Positions 47,023 through 56,761 of a DNA stretch of 64,000 nucleotides are shown piece after piece. The position numbers were made by a program, and so were the translations under genes. This DNA is from Aromatoleum bremense (GTDB lineage Bacteria > Pseudomonadota > Gammaproteobacteria > Burkholderiales > Rhodocyclaceae). The stretch spans positions 310,001 through 374,000 of the forward strand of contig NZ_CP059467.1 of NCBI RefSeq assembly GCF_017894365.1, given 5' to 3'. Each line of letters opens with the position of its first letter. Position 1 is the stretch's first letter. The notes under the pieces are model-generated. The model was given only the letters and a program-made list of their open reading frames with translations. It made no database searches and was not told the DNA's origin.

Positions 47023-47048
47023 CCCGAACCTCGAGACGAGGCTTCGGG
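47023..47048 (+). other. hairpin in the aminotransferase leader
   Basis: CCCGAA-CCTCG-AGA-CGAGG-C-TTCGGG folds into an 11-bp stem with one bulged C, 34 bases before the aminotransferase start. It could influence translation or mRNA stability; there is no T-run. Confidence 0.4.
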
Positions 47049-47082
47049 CCGGACCGCGCGCCCGCCCAACCTGGAGTTGTTT

Positions 47083-48288
47083 ATGCCTTCGATCTTCGCC
47101 GCCGTCGAGATGGCGCCCCGTGACCCGATTCTCGGCCTGAACGAGGCCTTCAACGCCGATACCCGCACCGACAAGGTCAACCTCGGCGTCGGCGTCTATT
47201 ACGACGACAACGGCAAGATTCCGCTGCTGGCCGCAGTGAAGGCCGCCGAAAAGGCGCGCCTCGAGGCAATGCCGCCGCGCGGCTACCAGCCGATCGAAGG
47301 CGCTCCAGCCTACAACAACGCGGTGCAGAACCTGCTGTTCGGCAAGGATTCCACGCTGATCGCAAACGGCCAGGTAGTGACGATCCAGGCGCTCGGCGGC
47401 ACCGGCGCGCTGAAAGTCGGCGGCGACTACCTGAAGCGGCTGAACCCGGCCGCAACCGTCTACATTTCCGACCCGAGCTGGGAAAACCACCGCGCGATCT
47501 TCGAGTCCGCCGGTTTCGCGGTCGACACCTACCCGTACTACGATCCGGCGACGCGCGGCGTGAACTTCGCGGGCATGAAAGCGAAGTTCGGCGAACTGGC
47601 TGCCGGCTCCGTCGTCGTGCTGCACGCGTGCTGCCATAACCCGACCGGCGCAGACCTCACCGAAGCGCAGTGGGGCGAAGTGGTCGAGGCCTGCCGCGCG
47701 CGCGGCCTCGTGCCCTTCCTCGACATGGCCTACCAGGGTTTCGCCGACGGCATCGAGCCGGACGCGGTCGCCGTGCGCCTGTTCTCTGCCAGTGGCCTGC
47801 AGTTCTTCGTCTCCAGTTCGTTCTCGAAGTCGTTCTCGCTGTACGGCGAACGCGTCGGCGCGCTGTCGATCGTCACCGCGAACAAGGACGAAGCCGCTCG
47901 CGTGCTGTCGCAGGTCAAGCGCGTCATCCGCACGAACTACTCGAACCCGCCCACCCACGGCGGCGCAGTCGTCGCCGCAGTGCTGAACGCCCCCGAACTG
48001 CGCCAGATGTGGGAAGACGAGCTCGCCGGCATGCGCGATCGCATCCGCGCGATGCGCATCGGCCTGGTCGAGAGCCTGAAAGCCGCCGGGGTCGCCCAGG
48101 ACTTCTCGTTCGTCATCCAGCAGCGCGGCATGTTCTCCTACACCGGCCTGTCTGCCGCCCAGGTCGAGCAGCTGAAGAACGAGTTCGGCATCTACGCGGT
48201 GTCAACGGGGCGGATCTGCCTCGCGGCGCTGAACTCACGCAATATCGGCTACGTCGCGAAGGCGATCGCGTCCGTCGCGAAGGCGTGA
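47083..48288 (+). CDS. aromatic/aspartate aminotransferase (class I, TyrB/AspC type)
   Basis: PLP enzyme transferring amino groups between aspartate or aromatic amino acids and 2-oxoglutarate. The 401 residues include [12 protein letters not shown], the PLP-anchoring Lys249 in [16 protein letters not shown], and a substrate Arg in [11 protein letters not shown]. The ATG at 47083 follows CTGGAG and gives the usual start [16 protein letters not shown]. Whether it prefers aromatic or acidic substrates cannot be decided from sequence. It is divergent from uvrB. Confidence 0.95.
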   Translation: MPSIFAAVEMAPRDPILGLNEAFNADTRTDKVNLGVGVYYDDNGKIPLLAAVKAAEKARLEAMPPRGYQPIEGAPAYNNAVQNLLFGKDSTLIANGQVVTIQALGGTGALKVGGDYLKRLNPAATVYISDPSWENHRAIFESAGFAVDTYPYYDPATRGVNFAGMKAKFGELAAGSVVVLHACCHNPTGADLTEAQWGEVVEACRARGLVPFLDMAYQGFADGIEPDAVAVRLFSASGLQFFVSSSFSKSFSLYGERVGALSIVTANKDEAARVLSQVKRVIRTNYSNPPTHGGAVVAAVLNAPELRQMWEDELAGMRDRIRAMRIGLVESLKAAGVAQDFSFVIQQRGMFSYTGLSAAQVEQLKNEFGIYAVSTGRICLAALNSRNIGYVAKAIASVAKA

Positions 48289-48307
48289 AAATCATCTTGG
48301 TCAAATA

Positions 48308-48336
48308 TTGACGGGTCCGCGCCAGATATCTATACT
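48308..48336 (+). promoter_or_regulatory. sigma-70 promoter of the tRNA-Asn pair
   Basis: TTGACG (48308-48313), a 17-bp spacer, TATACT (48331-48336), placing the transcription start about six bases before the first tRNA-Asn. Confidence 0.88.
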
Positions 48337-48348
48337 GCGCGGCTCAAT

Positions 48349-48424
48349 TCCCCGATAGCTCAGTCGGTAGAGCAACGGACTGTTAATCCGTGTGTCCCTG
48401 GTTCGAGCCCAGGTCGGGGAGCCA
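48349..48424 (+). tRNA. tRNA-Asn (GTT), copy 1
   Basis: A 76-nt cloverleaf with encoded CCA: acceptor TCCCCGA/TCGGGGA, anticodon loop CTGTTAA (GTT), T-arm CTGGTTCGAGCCCAG. Identical to the copy at 48465. Confidence 0.97.
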
Positions 48425-48464
48425 AATTTAGTCCAGGCGATGTTTTCGCCGGACACCGTACCGA

Positions 48465-48540
48465 TCCCCGATAGCTCAGTCGGTAGAGCAACGGACTGTT
48501 AATCCGTGTGTCCCTGGTTCGAGCCCAGGTCGGGGAGCCA
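48465..48540 (+). tRNA. tRNA-Asn (GTT), copy 2
   Basis: Identical over all 76 bases to copy 1 and separated from it by a 40-bp spacer. It is followed by a terminator at 48554 and then the large helicase-nuclease gene, so its 3' end faces the island-like segment. Confidence 0.97.
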
Positions 48541-48553
48541 AGAAAAGCAGGAT

Positions 48554-48587
48554 AAGGCCAGCCTTCACAGGTTGGCCTTTTGTTTTT
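48554..48587 (+). terminator. intrinsic terminator of the tRNA-Asn operon
   Basis: AAGGCCAGCC-TTCACA-GGTTGGCCTT, a 10-bp stem with one G-U pair, followed by TTGTTTTT. Confidence 0.92.
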
Positions 48588-48743
48588 CCGGCCCGTTTCC
48601 GGTCGCATCACTTTGATACGCCGCCGGCTCCGCTTCATCGGGACTTCTGCGGCGGACCTCGGAGAGAGCGTATTCGCTTACCATTGATCAGCTTTATGGG
48701 TTCGGTATCCTGTGCCCGGGCTGAGGTTGAAGAGGTAACGTGA

Positions 48744-51700
48744 ATGTCGCACGCAGAGATTAAAAAGAAGCTTGCCAGCAGTCGAAAGGACCTCCTCGAC
48801 ATAGGGCTGCGCAACACGATGATCAACTTCCGCAGCGGCCCCAGGAGCCTGGCGATCGTCGATGAGCGCTCCGAGCAGATCCTTCAGCTCCTGTACCGGC
48901 AGAACAAGGCCATGACGTTCGTGCCCGCGCCCGAGAAAGGAACGAAGGGCGGAAAAGAGACCGGGAACAGCATCGTCAGGACAGACTCCGCTCAGGACAC
49001 GGCCGCGGGGTCGGGTGAAGACCGCGAGGAAGTCGATGCCCCGGCCCAGGACGCGGCGACGATTGCCCTCGTCGAAGAACTCGACGGCGCCGATTGGCCG
49101 GATGAGGACGTCGCCGGCGGCGACATCGCCAGGCAGCACACGGACACCAAGCTGCAGACGATTCTCTCCGAGGAGCGACTATTCCTCAGCCTGCTGAAAA
49201 TTCACACCGAAGCGCAGACCTTCATCCAGGAGCAAGGGGTAAACATCCTTTTTCTTGCCCTGGGCTTCCTACATTGGTACGAGGCGGAATCCTCCGACAA
49301 GCTTCGCAAGGCGCCGTTGCTGCTCGTGCCCGTCGAGCTGTCCCGCACGGGCACCCGGGATGTCTTCCGGCTGCGCTACAGCGACGACGACCTCATCCAG
49401 AACCTGTCGCTTGCGGCGAAGCTCAAGACGGACTTTGCGCTCGATCTGCCGCAGTACATGGCCGATGCGAACGCCGACGCATCCGAGATGCCGGGCACCG
49501 AATCGTTCTATGAGGCCGTTTCCGGGTGCGTTTCGAAGCAGCCGCGCTGGAAAGTGGTACCCGATGAAATCCACCTCGGGTTTTTCTCGTTCGGCAAATT
49601 CCTGATGTTCAACGACCTCGACGAGGCAGTCTGGCCCGAGGACAAGCGCCCCAGCGAACATCCGGTTCTTGGGCGCCTGCTGGGCGAAGGCTTTTCGAAC
49701 GAGGCTGCTTTCGTCGCCGAGGACACGCACCTCGATACGATCATCGAGCCGGGCGAGGTGCGCTTCGTGCGCGATGCCGACAGCAGCCAGACGATGGCGA
49801 TCCTCGAGGCACGGGAAGGCCGCAACCTGGTGATCCAGGGGCCGCCGGGCACGGGGAAATCCCAGACCATCACGAACATCATCGCGGAGCTGTTGGCCAG
49901 CAGCAAAAAAGTGCTCTTCGTCGCCGAGAAGATGGCGGCGCTCGAAGTGGTCAAGCGCCGCCTCGACGAGTGTCATCTGGGCGACGCGGTGCTCGAACTG
50001 CACAGCCACAAGGCGACCAAGCAATCGGTGGTTCGAGAGCTCGAGCGCACCTTGCAGCAAGGTCGCCCGCTGGCCGCCGACGGCACGGACGACCTGGCCG
50101 CGCTCAAGGAAGTCCGCAACGAGCTGAATGCCTACTGCGAGGCAGTCAATACGGCCATCGGCGCGAGCACCATCCCCTTCATCACCGCACTGGGCCATTA
50201 TTTGCGCATCAAGCGCAAGCATGAGAGCTTGCCGGTATGGTCATTCGAGCCGATGAAGGCATGGTCCCAGCGGGACCATACCCGCATCCGCGAGAAGGTC
50301 GCGGAATTGGCGCATCACCTGCGGGAAAACGGCCGGCCGTCGCTCAATACGTTCTACGGGACGGCGTGCACGACGTTCTCTCCCGTCGAGCAGACGCGTG
50401 TCACGGAGGAGCTGAAGCACGCCATCACGGTGCTGTCACGCCTGTTGGAGTCGGCCGGGCAACTGGCCGCCCACCTCGGCCTCGAACGCCCGGCGACGCT
50501 CCAGGATGTCGACGTGATCTGCCGCACGGCCCGGCGCGCGGCCGAAGCGCCCCCGCTCATCGGCGTACGGCTGGATAGCGCAGTCTGGCAGACCGGGCCC
50601 GAATCCATCCGGGCGCTCGTTGCGGCCGGACGCATGATGGCCTCGGCGCGCAGCGCGCACGACGGGATGCTGATTGAACAGGCATGGGAGCAGGACCTGT
50701 TGACCGAGCGCCAGCACCTCGCGCAGCTGGGCGAAAAGTGGTGGCGCGTTTTCTCGGGCGCCTATCGACGTGCCCGTGCCCGCCTCCAGGGCCTGTGCAA
50801 AAAGCCGCTGCCCAAGGACAACGCATCGACGCTCGCGCTGGTAGACGGCATCCTCGGCTACCAGCTGAGCAGGCGCACTTACGACCAGCATCTCGCGCTC
50901 GGTGAAGCGCTTTTCGGCGCCCAATGGATGGGCGAACGTTCCGACTGGGACGTCCTCGGGCGGTCGAGCGAATGGGTCATCGGGCTCCACGACGATATGG
51001 GCAAAGGGCAGCTGCCTGCCGGCATCGTCGGCTTCCTCGCCGGCCACCCCGATGCCGGCAGTCTGGGCACTTCGATCGGAGCGATCCACGCCGCTGCCAG
51101 CGACTTGCGCGCACGGGTCACCACGATCATCGACCTTCTGGGTTTCGCCCGGAACCGGCCGGCGTCCACGCTCCTCGACTCCCCTTGTGCCGAGCTGCGC
51201 GAGCAGCTTTCGACGTGGCTCGAGGCGGTGCCGACGATCTACGAGACGATCCGCTTCAACGCCCTTCACGACGAACTCGCCGCGCTCGGATTGCCCGAGG
51301 TGGCGCAGGCGGCAGCGGACTGGGAGCGCGACGCGGACGACCTCGTTCATGCGTTCGACTACAGTTGGTACGCGGGGCTCGTCGCCCAGGCCTACGGCGC
51401 CTCGCCTGCGCTCGCCCGGTTCGACCGGATCAAGCAGGCGCACCTCATCGACCGCTTCCGCCACCTCGACCAGCTGTCCCTGGGCCACGCGCAGGCCGGC
51501 CTCGCCAAGCGGATATGGGAGATCCAGCCGCGTCTTTCCGATCCGGGAGAGATGGCCGTCGTGCGCAACGAGGCCAACAAGAAGCGGCGCCTCATGCCGA
51601 TCCGCCAGCTCATGGAGCAGGCCGGCCGCGCGGTGCAGGCGATCAAGCCTGTCTTCATGATGAGCCCGATGTCCATCGCCAGCTTCCTGCCGCCCGGCAA

Positions 51701-53561
51701 GGTTGAGTTCGACGTCGTCATCTTCGACGAGGCCTCCCAGGTGAAGGCGGTCGATGCGTTCGGCGCGCTGCTGCGGGGTCGGCAGGCGATCGTCGTCGGC
51801 GACACGCGCCAGATGCCGCCCACCGATTTCTTCGGGCGCGACGTCGAAGTCGACGAAGAGGACAACGTGACCGCCGACATCGAAAGCGTGCTGTCGCTCT
51901 TTCGCGCGCGCGGCGCCCAGGAGCGCTATCTCAGCTGGCATTACCGCAGCCGCCACGAATCGCTGATTGCCGTATCCAATGTCGAGTTCTACGAGCGCAG
52001 GCTCACGATCTTCCCGTCGTCGGGCACGAATGCGCTGGCTACGGGTTTGGAGATGGTTTGTCTTCCGCATGCGCTGTACGACCGGGGGCGCACGCGCACC
52101 AATCGCGAGGAAGCCCGCGCGGTCGCACAGGCGGTGATGGACCATGCGACAACGCACCCGGGCCTGTCGCTGGGCGTCGTGGCATTCAGCGTCGCGCAGC
52201 GCGACCTGATTCAGGTGGAGCTGGAGTTGTTGCGACGCAAATCACCCGGGCCGGAGCGGTTCTTCACCGAGGCCCATCCGACCGAGCCGTTCTTTGTCAA
52301 GAACCTGGAAAACGTGCAGGGCGACGAGCGTGACCGCATCTTCATCAGCATCGGGTACGGGCGCAACGAATCCGGACGTATCGCGAAAGAGTTCGGTCCG
52401 CTGAACCGCGAAGGTGGCGAGCGGCGCCTCAACGTACTCATCAGCCGCGCGAAGATGGGCATGACCGTCTTCAGCAACTTCCGCGGCGAGGAACTCGACC
52501 TCGACGAGACTGCGAGTCACGGCGTGCGGGCGCTCAAGCACTTCCTCAAGTACGCCGAGACCCGCGTGCTGGACATCCCGCGGGAAACGGGGCGTACCCC
52601 CGACTCGCCGTTCGAGCTGGAGGTGATGAGCGCGCTGCAGGCGCGCGGCTACCGGATCGAACCCCAGGTCGGCACGGCCGGATATTTCATCGACATGGCG
52701 GTCAAGGACCCGGAGCTGCCGGGTCGTTACGTCCTCGCGATCGAATGCGACGGGGCGGCCTATCACAGCTCACGTTCGGCTCGCGACCGGGACCGCCTGC
52801 GCCAGGGCGTTCTGGAAGGCCTCGGCTGGATCTTCCACCGGATCTGGAGCACCGACTGGTTTCGTGACCCGGGGCGGGAACTCGACCGCGCAGTCGCCGC
52901 AATCGAAGCCGCGCGCGCACTGCGCAAGGCGGCCCGCCCTGTTCAACCCGCCATCAAGCCCGTGAACGCACCCCTTATAGAGCGTGCACAACCGGACGAG
53001 GAGACAACCTCACCCTCCGTGGCGACTTACCGCAAAGCCGTTCTGCCGCCCTGGAAAGGAGCCCAGGCGATCCACGAGGTCGCTGTCCCGCAACTGGCGG
53101 ACCTCATACAGAAGGTTGCCGCGATCGAGGCGCCCGTCCATGAAGCCGAGGTAACCCGACGCCTCATGGAGGCCTTCGGCGTGAGCCGTGCCGGCAGTCG
53201 CATCACGCAGGCGGTTTCAAGGGCGGTCGAACACGGCGTGCGCTCCGGGCTGTTCAACTATGCGGGCGGATTCCTCCATACCCAGCCCCGCGGCGAGGTG
53301 CAAGCAAGAAGCCGCAGCACCCTCGCGCCGGCCGAGCGCAGGATCGAATGGGTCTCACCGGAGGAGCTGGACGTCGCGCTGCTACAGGCGATCCAGGCCG
53401 GTTTCTCGATGGATCGGGATGCGGCCATCACCAGCGCCCTCGAGGCCCTGGGCTTTGGGCGCGCCTCGGCCAACATTGCTGGCGCGTTGGGCGAACAGCT
53501 TGACACGCTCCTCGCGACCGGCCGTATCCGGCTCGTCGACGATCGATACGCAGTGGCCTGA
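48744..53561 (+). CDS. DUF4011 / SF1 helicase / Vsr-like nuclease / DUF3320 protein (Hhe-type defence protein)
   Basis: A 1605-residue multidomain protein. The N-terminus (KDLLDIGLRNTMINFR) is the DUF4011 signature. An SF1 helicase follows: Walker A GPPGTGKS (366-373), DEAS (995-998), GDTRQMPPT, WHYRSRHE and NVLISRAK. Residues about 1290-1385 form a Vsr/DUF559-like nuclease (FELEVMSAL, YFIDMAV, IECDGAAYH at 1333-1341, then RDRLRQ). A DUF3320-like domain (about 1430-1510) contains VHEAEVTRRLMEAFGVSRAG. This order is that of a single-gene antiphage system known as Hhe. The 380-620-residue insertions between helicase motifs are family-typical. It lies directly after a tRNA pair, a usual integration site. 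The assignment to the family is firm; a defence role here is inferred. Confidence 0.92.
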   Translation: MSHAEIKKKLASSRKDLLDIGLRNTMINFRSGPRSLAIVDERSEQILQLLYRQNKAMTFVPAPEKGTKGGKETGNSIVRTDSAQDTAAGSGEDREEVDAPAQDAATIALVEELDGADWPDEDVAGGDIARQHTDTKLQTILSEERLFLSLLKIHTEAQTFIQEQGVNILFLALGFLHWYEAESSDKLRKAPLLLVPVELSRTGTRDVFRLRYSDDDLIQNLSLAAKLKTDFALDLPQYMADANADASEMPGTESFYEAVSGCVSKQPRWKVVPDEIHLGFFSFGKFLMFNDLDEAVWPEDKRPSEHPVLGRLLGEGFSNEAAFVAEDTHLDTIIEPGEVRFVRDADSSQTMAILEAREGRNLVIQGPPGTGKSQTITNIIAELLASSKKVLFVAEKMAALEVVKRRLDECHLGDAVLELHSHKATKQSVVRELERTLQQGRPLAADGTDDLAALKEVRNELNAYCEAVNTAIGASTIPFITALGHYLRIKRKHESLPVWSFEPMKAWSQRDHTRIREKVAELAHHLRENGRPSLNTFYGTACTTFSPVEQTRVTEELKHAITVLSRLLESAGQLAAHLGLERPATLQDVDVICRTARRAAEAPPLIGVRLDSAVWQTGPESIRALVAAGRMMASARSAHDGMLIEQAWEQDLLTERQHLAQLGEKWWRVFSGAYRRARARLQGLCKKPLPKDNASTLALVDGILGYQLSRRTYDQHLALGEALFGAQWMGERSDWDVLGRSSEWVIGLHDDMGKGQLPAGIVGFLAGHPDAGSLGTSIGAIHAAASDLRARVTTIIDLLGFARNRPASTLLDSPCAELREQLSTWLEAVPTIYETIRFNALHDELAALGLPEVAQAAADWERDADDLVHAFDYSWYAGLVAQAYGASPALARFDRIKQAHLIDRFRHLDQLSLGHAQAGLAKRIWEIQPRLSDPGEMAVVRNEANKKRRLMPIRQLMEQAGRAVQAIKPVFMMSPMSIASFLPPGKVEFDVVIFDEASQVKAVDAFGALLRGRQAIVVGDTRQMPPTDFFGRDVEVDEEDNVTADIESVLSLFRARGAQERYLSWHYRSRHESLIAVSNVEFYERRLTIFPSSGTNALATGLEMVCLPHALYDRGRTRTNREEARAVAQAVMDHATTHPGLSLGVVAFSVAQRDLIQVELELLRRKSPGPERFFTEAHPTEPFFVKNLENVQGDERDRIFISIGYGRNESGRIAKEFGPLNREGGERRLNVLISRAKMGMTVFSNFRGEELDLDETASHGVRALKHFLKYAETRVLDIPRETGRTPDSPFELEVMSALQARGYRIEPQVGTAGYFIDMAVKDPELPGRYVLAIECDGAAYHSSRSARDRDRLRQGVLEGLGWIFHRIWSTDWFRDPGRELDRAVAAIEAARALRKAARPVQPAIKPVNAPLIERAQPDEETTSPSVATYRKAVLPPWKGAQAIHEVAVPQLADLIQKVAAIEAPVHEAEVTRRLMEAFGVSRAGSRITQAVSRAVEHGVRSGLFNYAGGFLHTQPRGEVQARSRSTLAPAERRIEWVSPEELDVALLQAIQAGFSMDRDAAITSALEALGFGRASANIAGALGEQLDTLLATGRIRLVDDRYAVA

Positions 53562-53632
53562 AATCAAGCCTGTCGGAGGCGAAGCGGTGTCGATCGTCGA
53601 TGACCACGCAAACGGGGGCGATTGCGCAAGAT

Positions 53633-53962
53633 CTACCCCTGCCAGATCACCCAGAGCTTTTCCTGCCACCCCAGCGAACCCCACCAGCGCTCCCCTTCCT
53701 CGTACAACGTGATGCCCTCGGAGGTGAGCGTGTAGTAGTGGGCGAGCAGGCCCACCCTCGCGCGGGGGGCGATGTAGCCGTTGCGCTCCAGGTATCCGAA
53801 GAAATGCACCGCCAGCGGAACACCTTCAAGGTGCATCAGGCACGACATATCCAGAAGTCGTATGAACGGATGTCCCGATCGCATCGCACGCAATATCTTG
53901 AGGACGTGCCATCGATGGGGAACCCGTTCCTGCCTTGACAATTCAATGGCACTCGAGATCAT
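53633..53962 (-). CDS. uncharacterised 109-residue protein, probable winged-helix
   Basis: Not recognised as a named family. The 109 residues look genuinely coding: HVLKILRAMRSGHP, then LAVHFFGYLERNGYIAP and YYTLTSEGITLYEEG, a helix-helix-beta-wing order common in small winged-helix proteins, with a Trp-rich end (RWWGSLGWQEKLWVIW). The ATG follows GGAG. It is convergent with the helicase-nuclease gene, with 71 bp between the stops, and could be an accessory or regulatory gene of that island or unrelated. No secretion signal or membrane segment is seen. Confidence 0.65.
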   Translation of the reverse strand: MISSAIELSRQERVPHRWHVLKILRAMRSGHPFIRLLDMSCLMHLEGVPLAVHFFGYLERNGYIAPRARVGLLAHYYTLTSEGITLYEEGERWWGSLGWQEKLWVIWQG

Positions 53963-54237
53963 CGTAGGCTCCAGGATGGGCAGTCGGAAGGGACACTGCC
54001 TGAAGCAAATTCAACTCCTTCCTTGCCCCGCCAACGGGCCGGGACCTGCCGGGAGGTCGAATTTGCCGTGGACCGGCTTTCGGATCGGCCGAGCCATCGT
54101 CGGCCGTTTGACAACACGATGAACCGCTAAGTGCATTCGCGATGCTTCCAGGCCCGTAATCCGTCAGCGCGTCGACCTCAGCGATGCGGCCTTTCTCGCT
54201 GTTCGGATTCCTGCCGACAGCACGGCCGGCCCGTGCT

Positions 54238-56658
54238 TCAATGATCGCTTCGCCTCCGGTGGCGGTGCGTATGTCCCGGCCCCTCGGCAAACGCATGCTT
54301 CGCCGCCGTCATTGCGGCGAGCGCCGACGCGACGCGGCGATTGATGCTCTCCTTCGGCATGACGCCCTTCGCATCGGGCGTGCCGGCGGCCAGCCCCGTC
54401 AGCACGGTCATCGCTTCATCGACCGTTGCGACGCTGTAGATGTGAAACCGTCCGTTTCGCGCCGCCTCGACGACATCGTCGCGCAGCATCAGGTGCCGCA
54501 CGCTCGCCGACGGGATCACGACGCCCTGCTCCCCGGTCAGCCCGCGTATCGCGCAGAGGTCGAAGAACCCTTCGATTTTTTCGTTCACGCCGCCGATCAC
54601 CTGGACCTCGCCAAGCTGGTTGACCGATCCGGTAACGCCGAACGACTGGCGGATCGGCACCTGCGCGAGCGCGGACAGCAGGGCGCACAGCTCCGCGAGC
54701 GACGCGGAGTCGCCTTCGACGGGCACGTACGACTGCTCGAACACGAGACTCGCCGACAACGACAGCGGCTGATGGCGGGCATAGCGGGATGCCAGGAAAG
54801 CCGAGAGAATCAGCACGCCTTTCGAGTGGATCGCCCCGCCGAGCTCGATTTCGCGTTCGATATCGATGACGTCGCCTTCACCGAGCCGCGCCGTCGCAGT
54901 GATCCGCACCGGGTGGCCGAAGCGCTCTCCCGCCATGTCGACGATCACCAGGCCATTGATCTGGCCACAGCGTTCGCCCGACGTCGAAATCAACGTCGTC
55001 CCCTCGACCATCGCTTCCAGTACCCGCTCGGAGTAGCGCGCATAACGCCGTGCACGCGAAGCCACGGCGAGATCGACCTGCGCACGCCCGATGATCGTCA
55101 GCTTCGCGCTGCGCGCATGGTAATCGGCCTCGCGCATCACATCGGCGAGCAGGCGAGTCTGCAGCGTCAGCCGCCCGCCGTCTTCGGCAACGCGGGCGCC
55201 GTGTTCGACCATGCCGGCGATGCCGCTCCGGTCGAGCGGCAGCAGGCCCGCCGTGCGTGCGAGCGTCGCCAGAAGATGCGCGTAACGCATGACGTTCTCG
55301 GCCGTTCGCGGCAGATCGTCGTCGAAATCGGCAGCCACCTTGAACAGCTCGGGAAAATCAGGATCGTGCTCGGTCAGCAGGAAGAACAGCTCGCGATCGC
55401 CGATCAGCACGACCTTGATGTCGCATGGCACCGGCTCGGGTTCGAGGGTCACGATGCTGGTCCAGCCCTGCGCCTCGGCCGGGGGCTCGATGCGGATCTC
55501 GCGCCCCCGCAGCACCCGCTTGAGTCCATCCCACGCAAATGGTTGCCCGAGCAGGCGCTCGACATCGATGACCAGGTAGCCACCGCAGGCCCGGTGCAGC
55601 GCCCCGGCACGGATCAGGTTGAAGTGCGTCACCAGCGTGCCCATCTGCGCGATGTGCTCGATGCGGCCGATAAGGTTGACGAAACCCGGATTGTCCTCGT
55701 ACACGACGGGCGCTCCGCGCGTCGATGAGTGATCGACGAGGAGGTTGATCTGGTAACGGTGGAATCGCGTCCGCGCCTCGTCCTCGGAGACGTCTTCCTC
55801 ATCTTCCCCGCCAGCCCACTCGTCACCACTGTCGAGCAATTCGGCGGTGATCGCCGAAAGGAAGCTCCCCACCTGCTCCAGGTCTGCGTAGCGCTCGCGC
55901 AAGCCCCGTGTCAGGTGCGACACAGCCGGCGCCAGCGCGTCACGCGCGGCCCGCTTCATTGCCTCGTACAGTTCCTTGCGCCAGCCGGGAAATTGCTCAA
56001 GTAAATCGGTGAGCCGCTCGCTCCAGGCGCCGACCTTGGCCTCGATCGCATCCCGCTCGGGCTGCTGCAAGACCTCGAACTCCTCCGGCGACATCGTCTC
56101 CCCGTCGCGAATGGGTGCAAAGACAAAGCCTTCGGGCGTGCGGAGCAGTGAAATTCCTTCCGCCGCGCACGCCTGCCCGAGCTCACGCAGCGCAGCTTCC
56201 TCGCGCGACTTGTGCGCTTCCTGCAAGGATTCGCTGCGGCTGCTGTAAGTGTCGCTGTCGAGGGCGGCGTCGATCGCCGGCCGCAATTCGCGGATGAACG
56301 CCTGCATGTCGGCACGCAGCATCGCACCTCGCCCCGCCGGCAGGGTCAGCAGCCGCGGGCGCAGCGGATCGTCGAAGTTGTGCAGATAGCACAGGTCCCG
56401 GGGTACTTCACCCTGGTCCGCGAATTCGCGCAACACCCGCTGCACGGCGACATGGCGACCCGTGCCGGATTCACCGAGAACGAAAACATGGTACCCGGGC
56501 TGGCGCATCGCAAGACCGAAACGCAGCGCGTCCTCGGCCCGTGCCTGCCCCAGCCCTCCCGGCAGATCGGGGAGACCGGCTGTCGAATCGAATTCGAATA
56601 CGTCCGGGGCACAGACCACGCGCAGCCGGTCCGCAGGCAGCGGCTCGAAATCGGCCAT
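54238..56658 (-). CDS. Lon-like ATP-dependent protease family protein (LonB/YcbZ type)
   Basis: An 806-residue protein with an N-terminal AAA-type module, a long helical insertion (about 130-300) and a C-terminal Lon protease domain. Ser651 (VEGDSASLAEL) and Lys694 (GGVNEKIEGF) are 43 residues apart, exactly as in Lon. The P-loop position reads GESGTGRH (62-69), with Arg-His where Lys-Ser/Thr is expected. The acidic stretch EDEEDVSEDE near 285 lies in the insertion, and GGYLVIDVERLL is the Walker B region. It resembles the YcbZ/LonB-like family, whose targets are poorly known. It shows no sign of secretion. Confidence 0.88.
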   Translation of the reverse strand: MADFEPLPADRLRVVCAPDVFEFDSTAGLPDLPGGLGQARAEDALRFGLAMRQPGYHVFVLGESGTGRHVAVQRVLREFADQGEVPRDLCYLHNFDDPLRPRLLTLPAGRGAMLRADMQAFIRELRPAIDAALDSDTYSSRSESLQEAHKSREEAALRELGQACAAEGISLLRTPEGFVFAPIRDGETMSPEEFEVLQQPERDAIEAKVGAWSERLTDLLEQFPGWRKELYEAMKRAARDALAPAVSHLTRGLRERYADLEQVGSFLSAITAELLDSGDEWAGGEDEEDVSEDEARTRFHRYQINLLVDHSSTRGAPVVYEDNPGFVNLIGRIEHIAQMGTLVTHFNLIRAGALHRACGGYLVIDVERLLGQPFAWDGLKRVLRGREIRIEPPAEAQGWTSIVTLEPEPVPCDIKVVLIGDRELFFLLTEHDPDFPELFKVAADFDDDLPRTAENVMRYAHLLATLARTAGLLPLDRSGIAGMVEHGARVAEDGGRLTLQTRLLADVMREADYHARSAKLTIIGRAQVDLAVASRARRYARYSERVLEAMVEGTTLISTSGERCGQINGLVIVDMAGERFGHPVRITATARLGEGDVIDIEREIELGGAIHSKGVLILSAFLASRYARHQPLSLSASLVFEQSYVPVEGDSASLAELCALLSALAQVPIRQSFGVTGSVNQLGEVQVIGGVNEKIEGFFDLCAIRGLTGEQGVVIPSASVRHLMLRDDVVEAARNGRFHIYSVATVDEAMTVLTGLAAGTPDAKGVMPKESINRRVASALAAMTAAKHAFAEGPGHTHRHRRRSDH

Positions 56659-56761
56659 ATCGTCGTTCTCCAGATGCCGAAATGAAACGGGAGCTTCGGG
56701 CCCACCTGCCCGAAGCTCCCGTCATGATCCCCTTCAATCCGCCCGAACGGCAAGCCGCCGA

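Noticed and set aside
48541-54237. Direct repeat of the tRNA-Asn 3' end marking an attachment site right of the helicase gene
   Set aside because: No second copy of the tRNA 3' segment was found by eye beyond 48540, and there is no integrase gene.
53963-54237. Short frames between the 109-residue gene and the Lon-like gene
   Set aside because: No ribosome-binding site and no protein-like composition; treated as intergenic.
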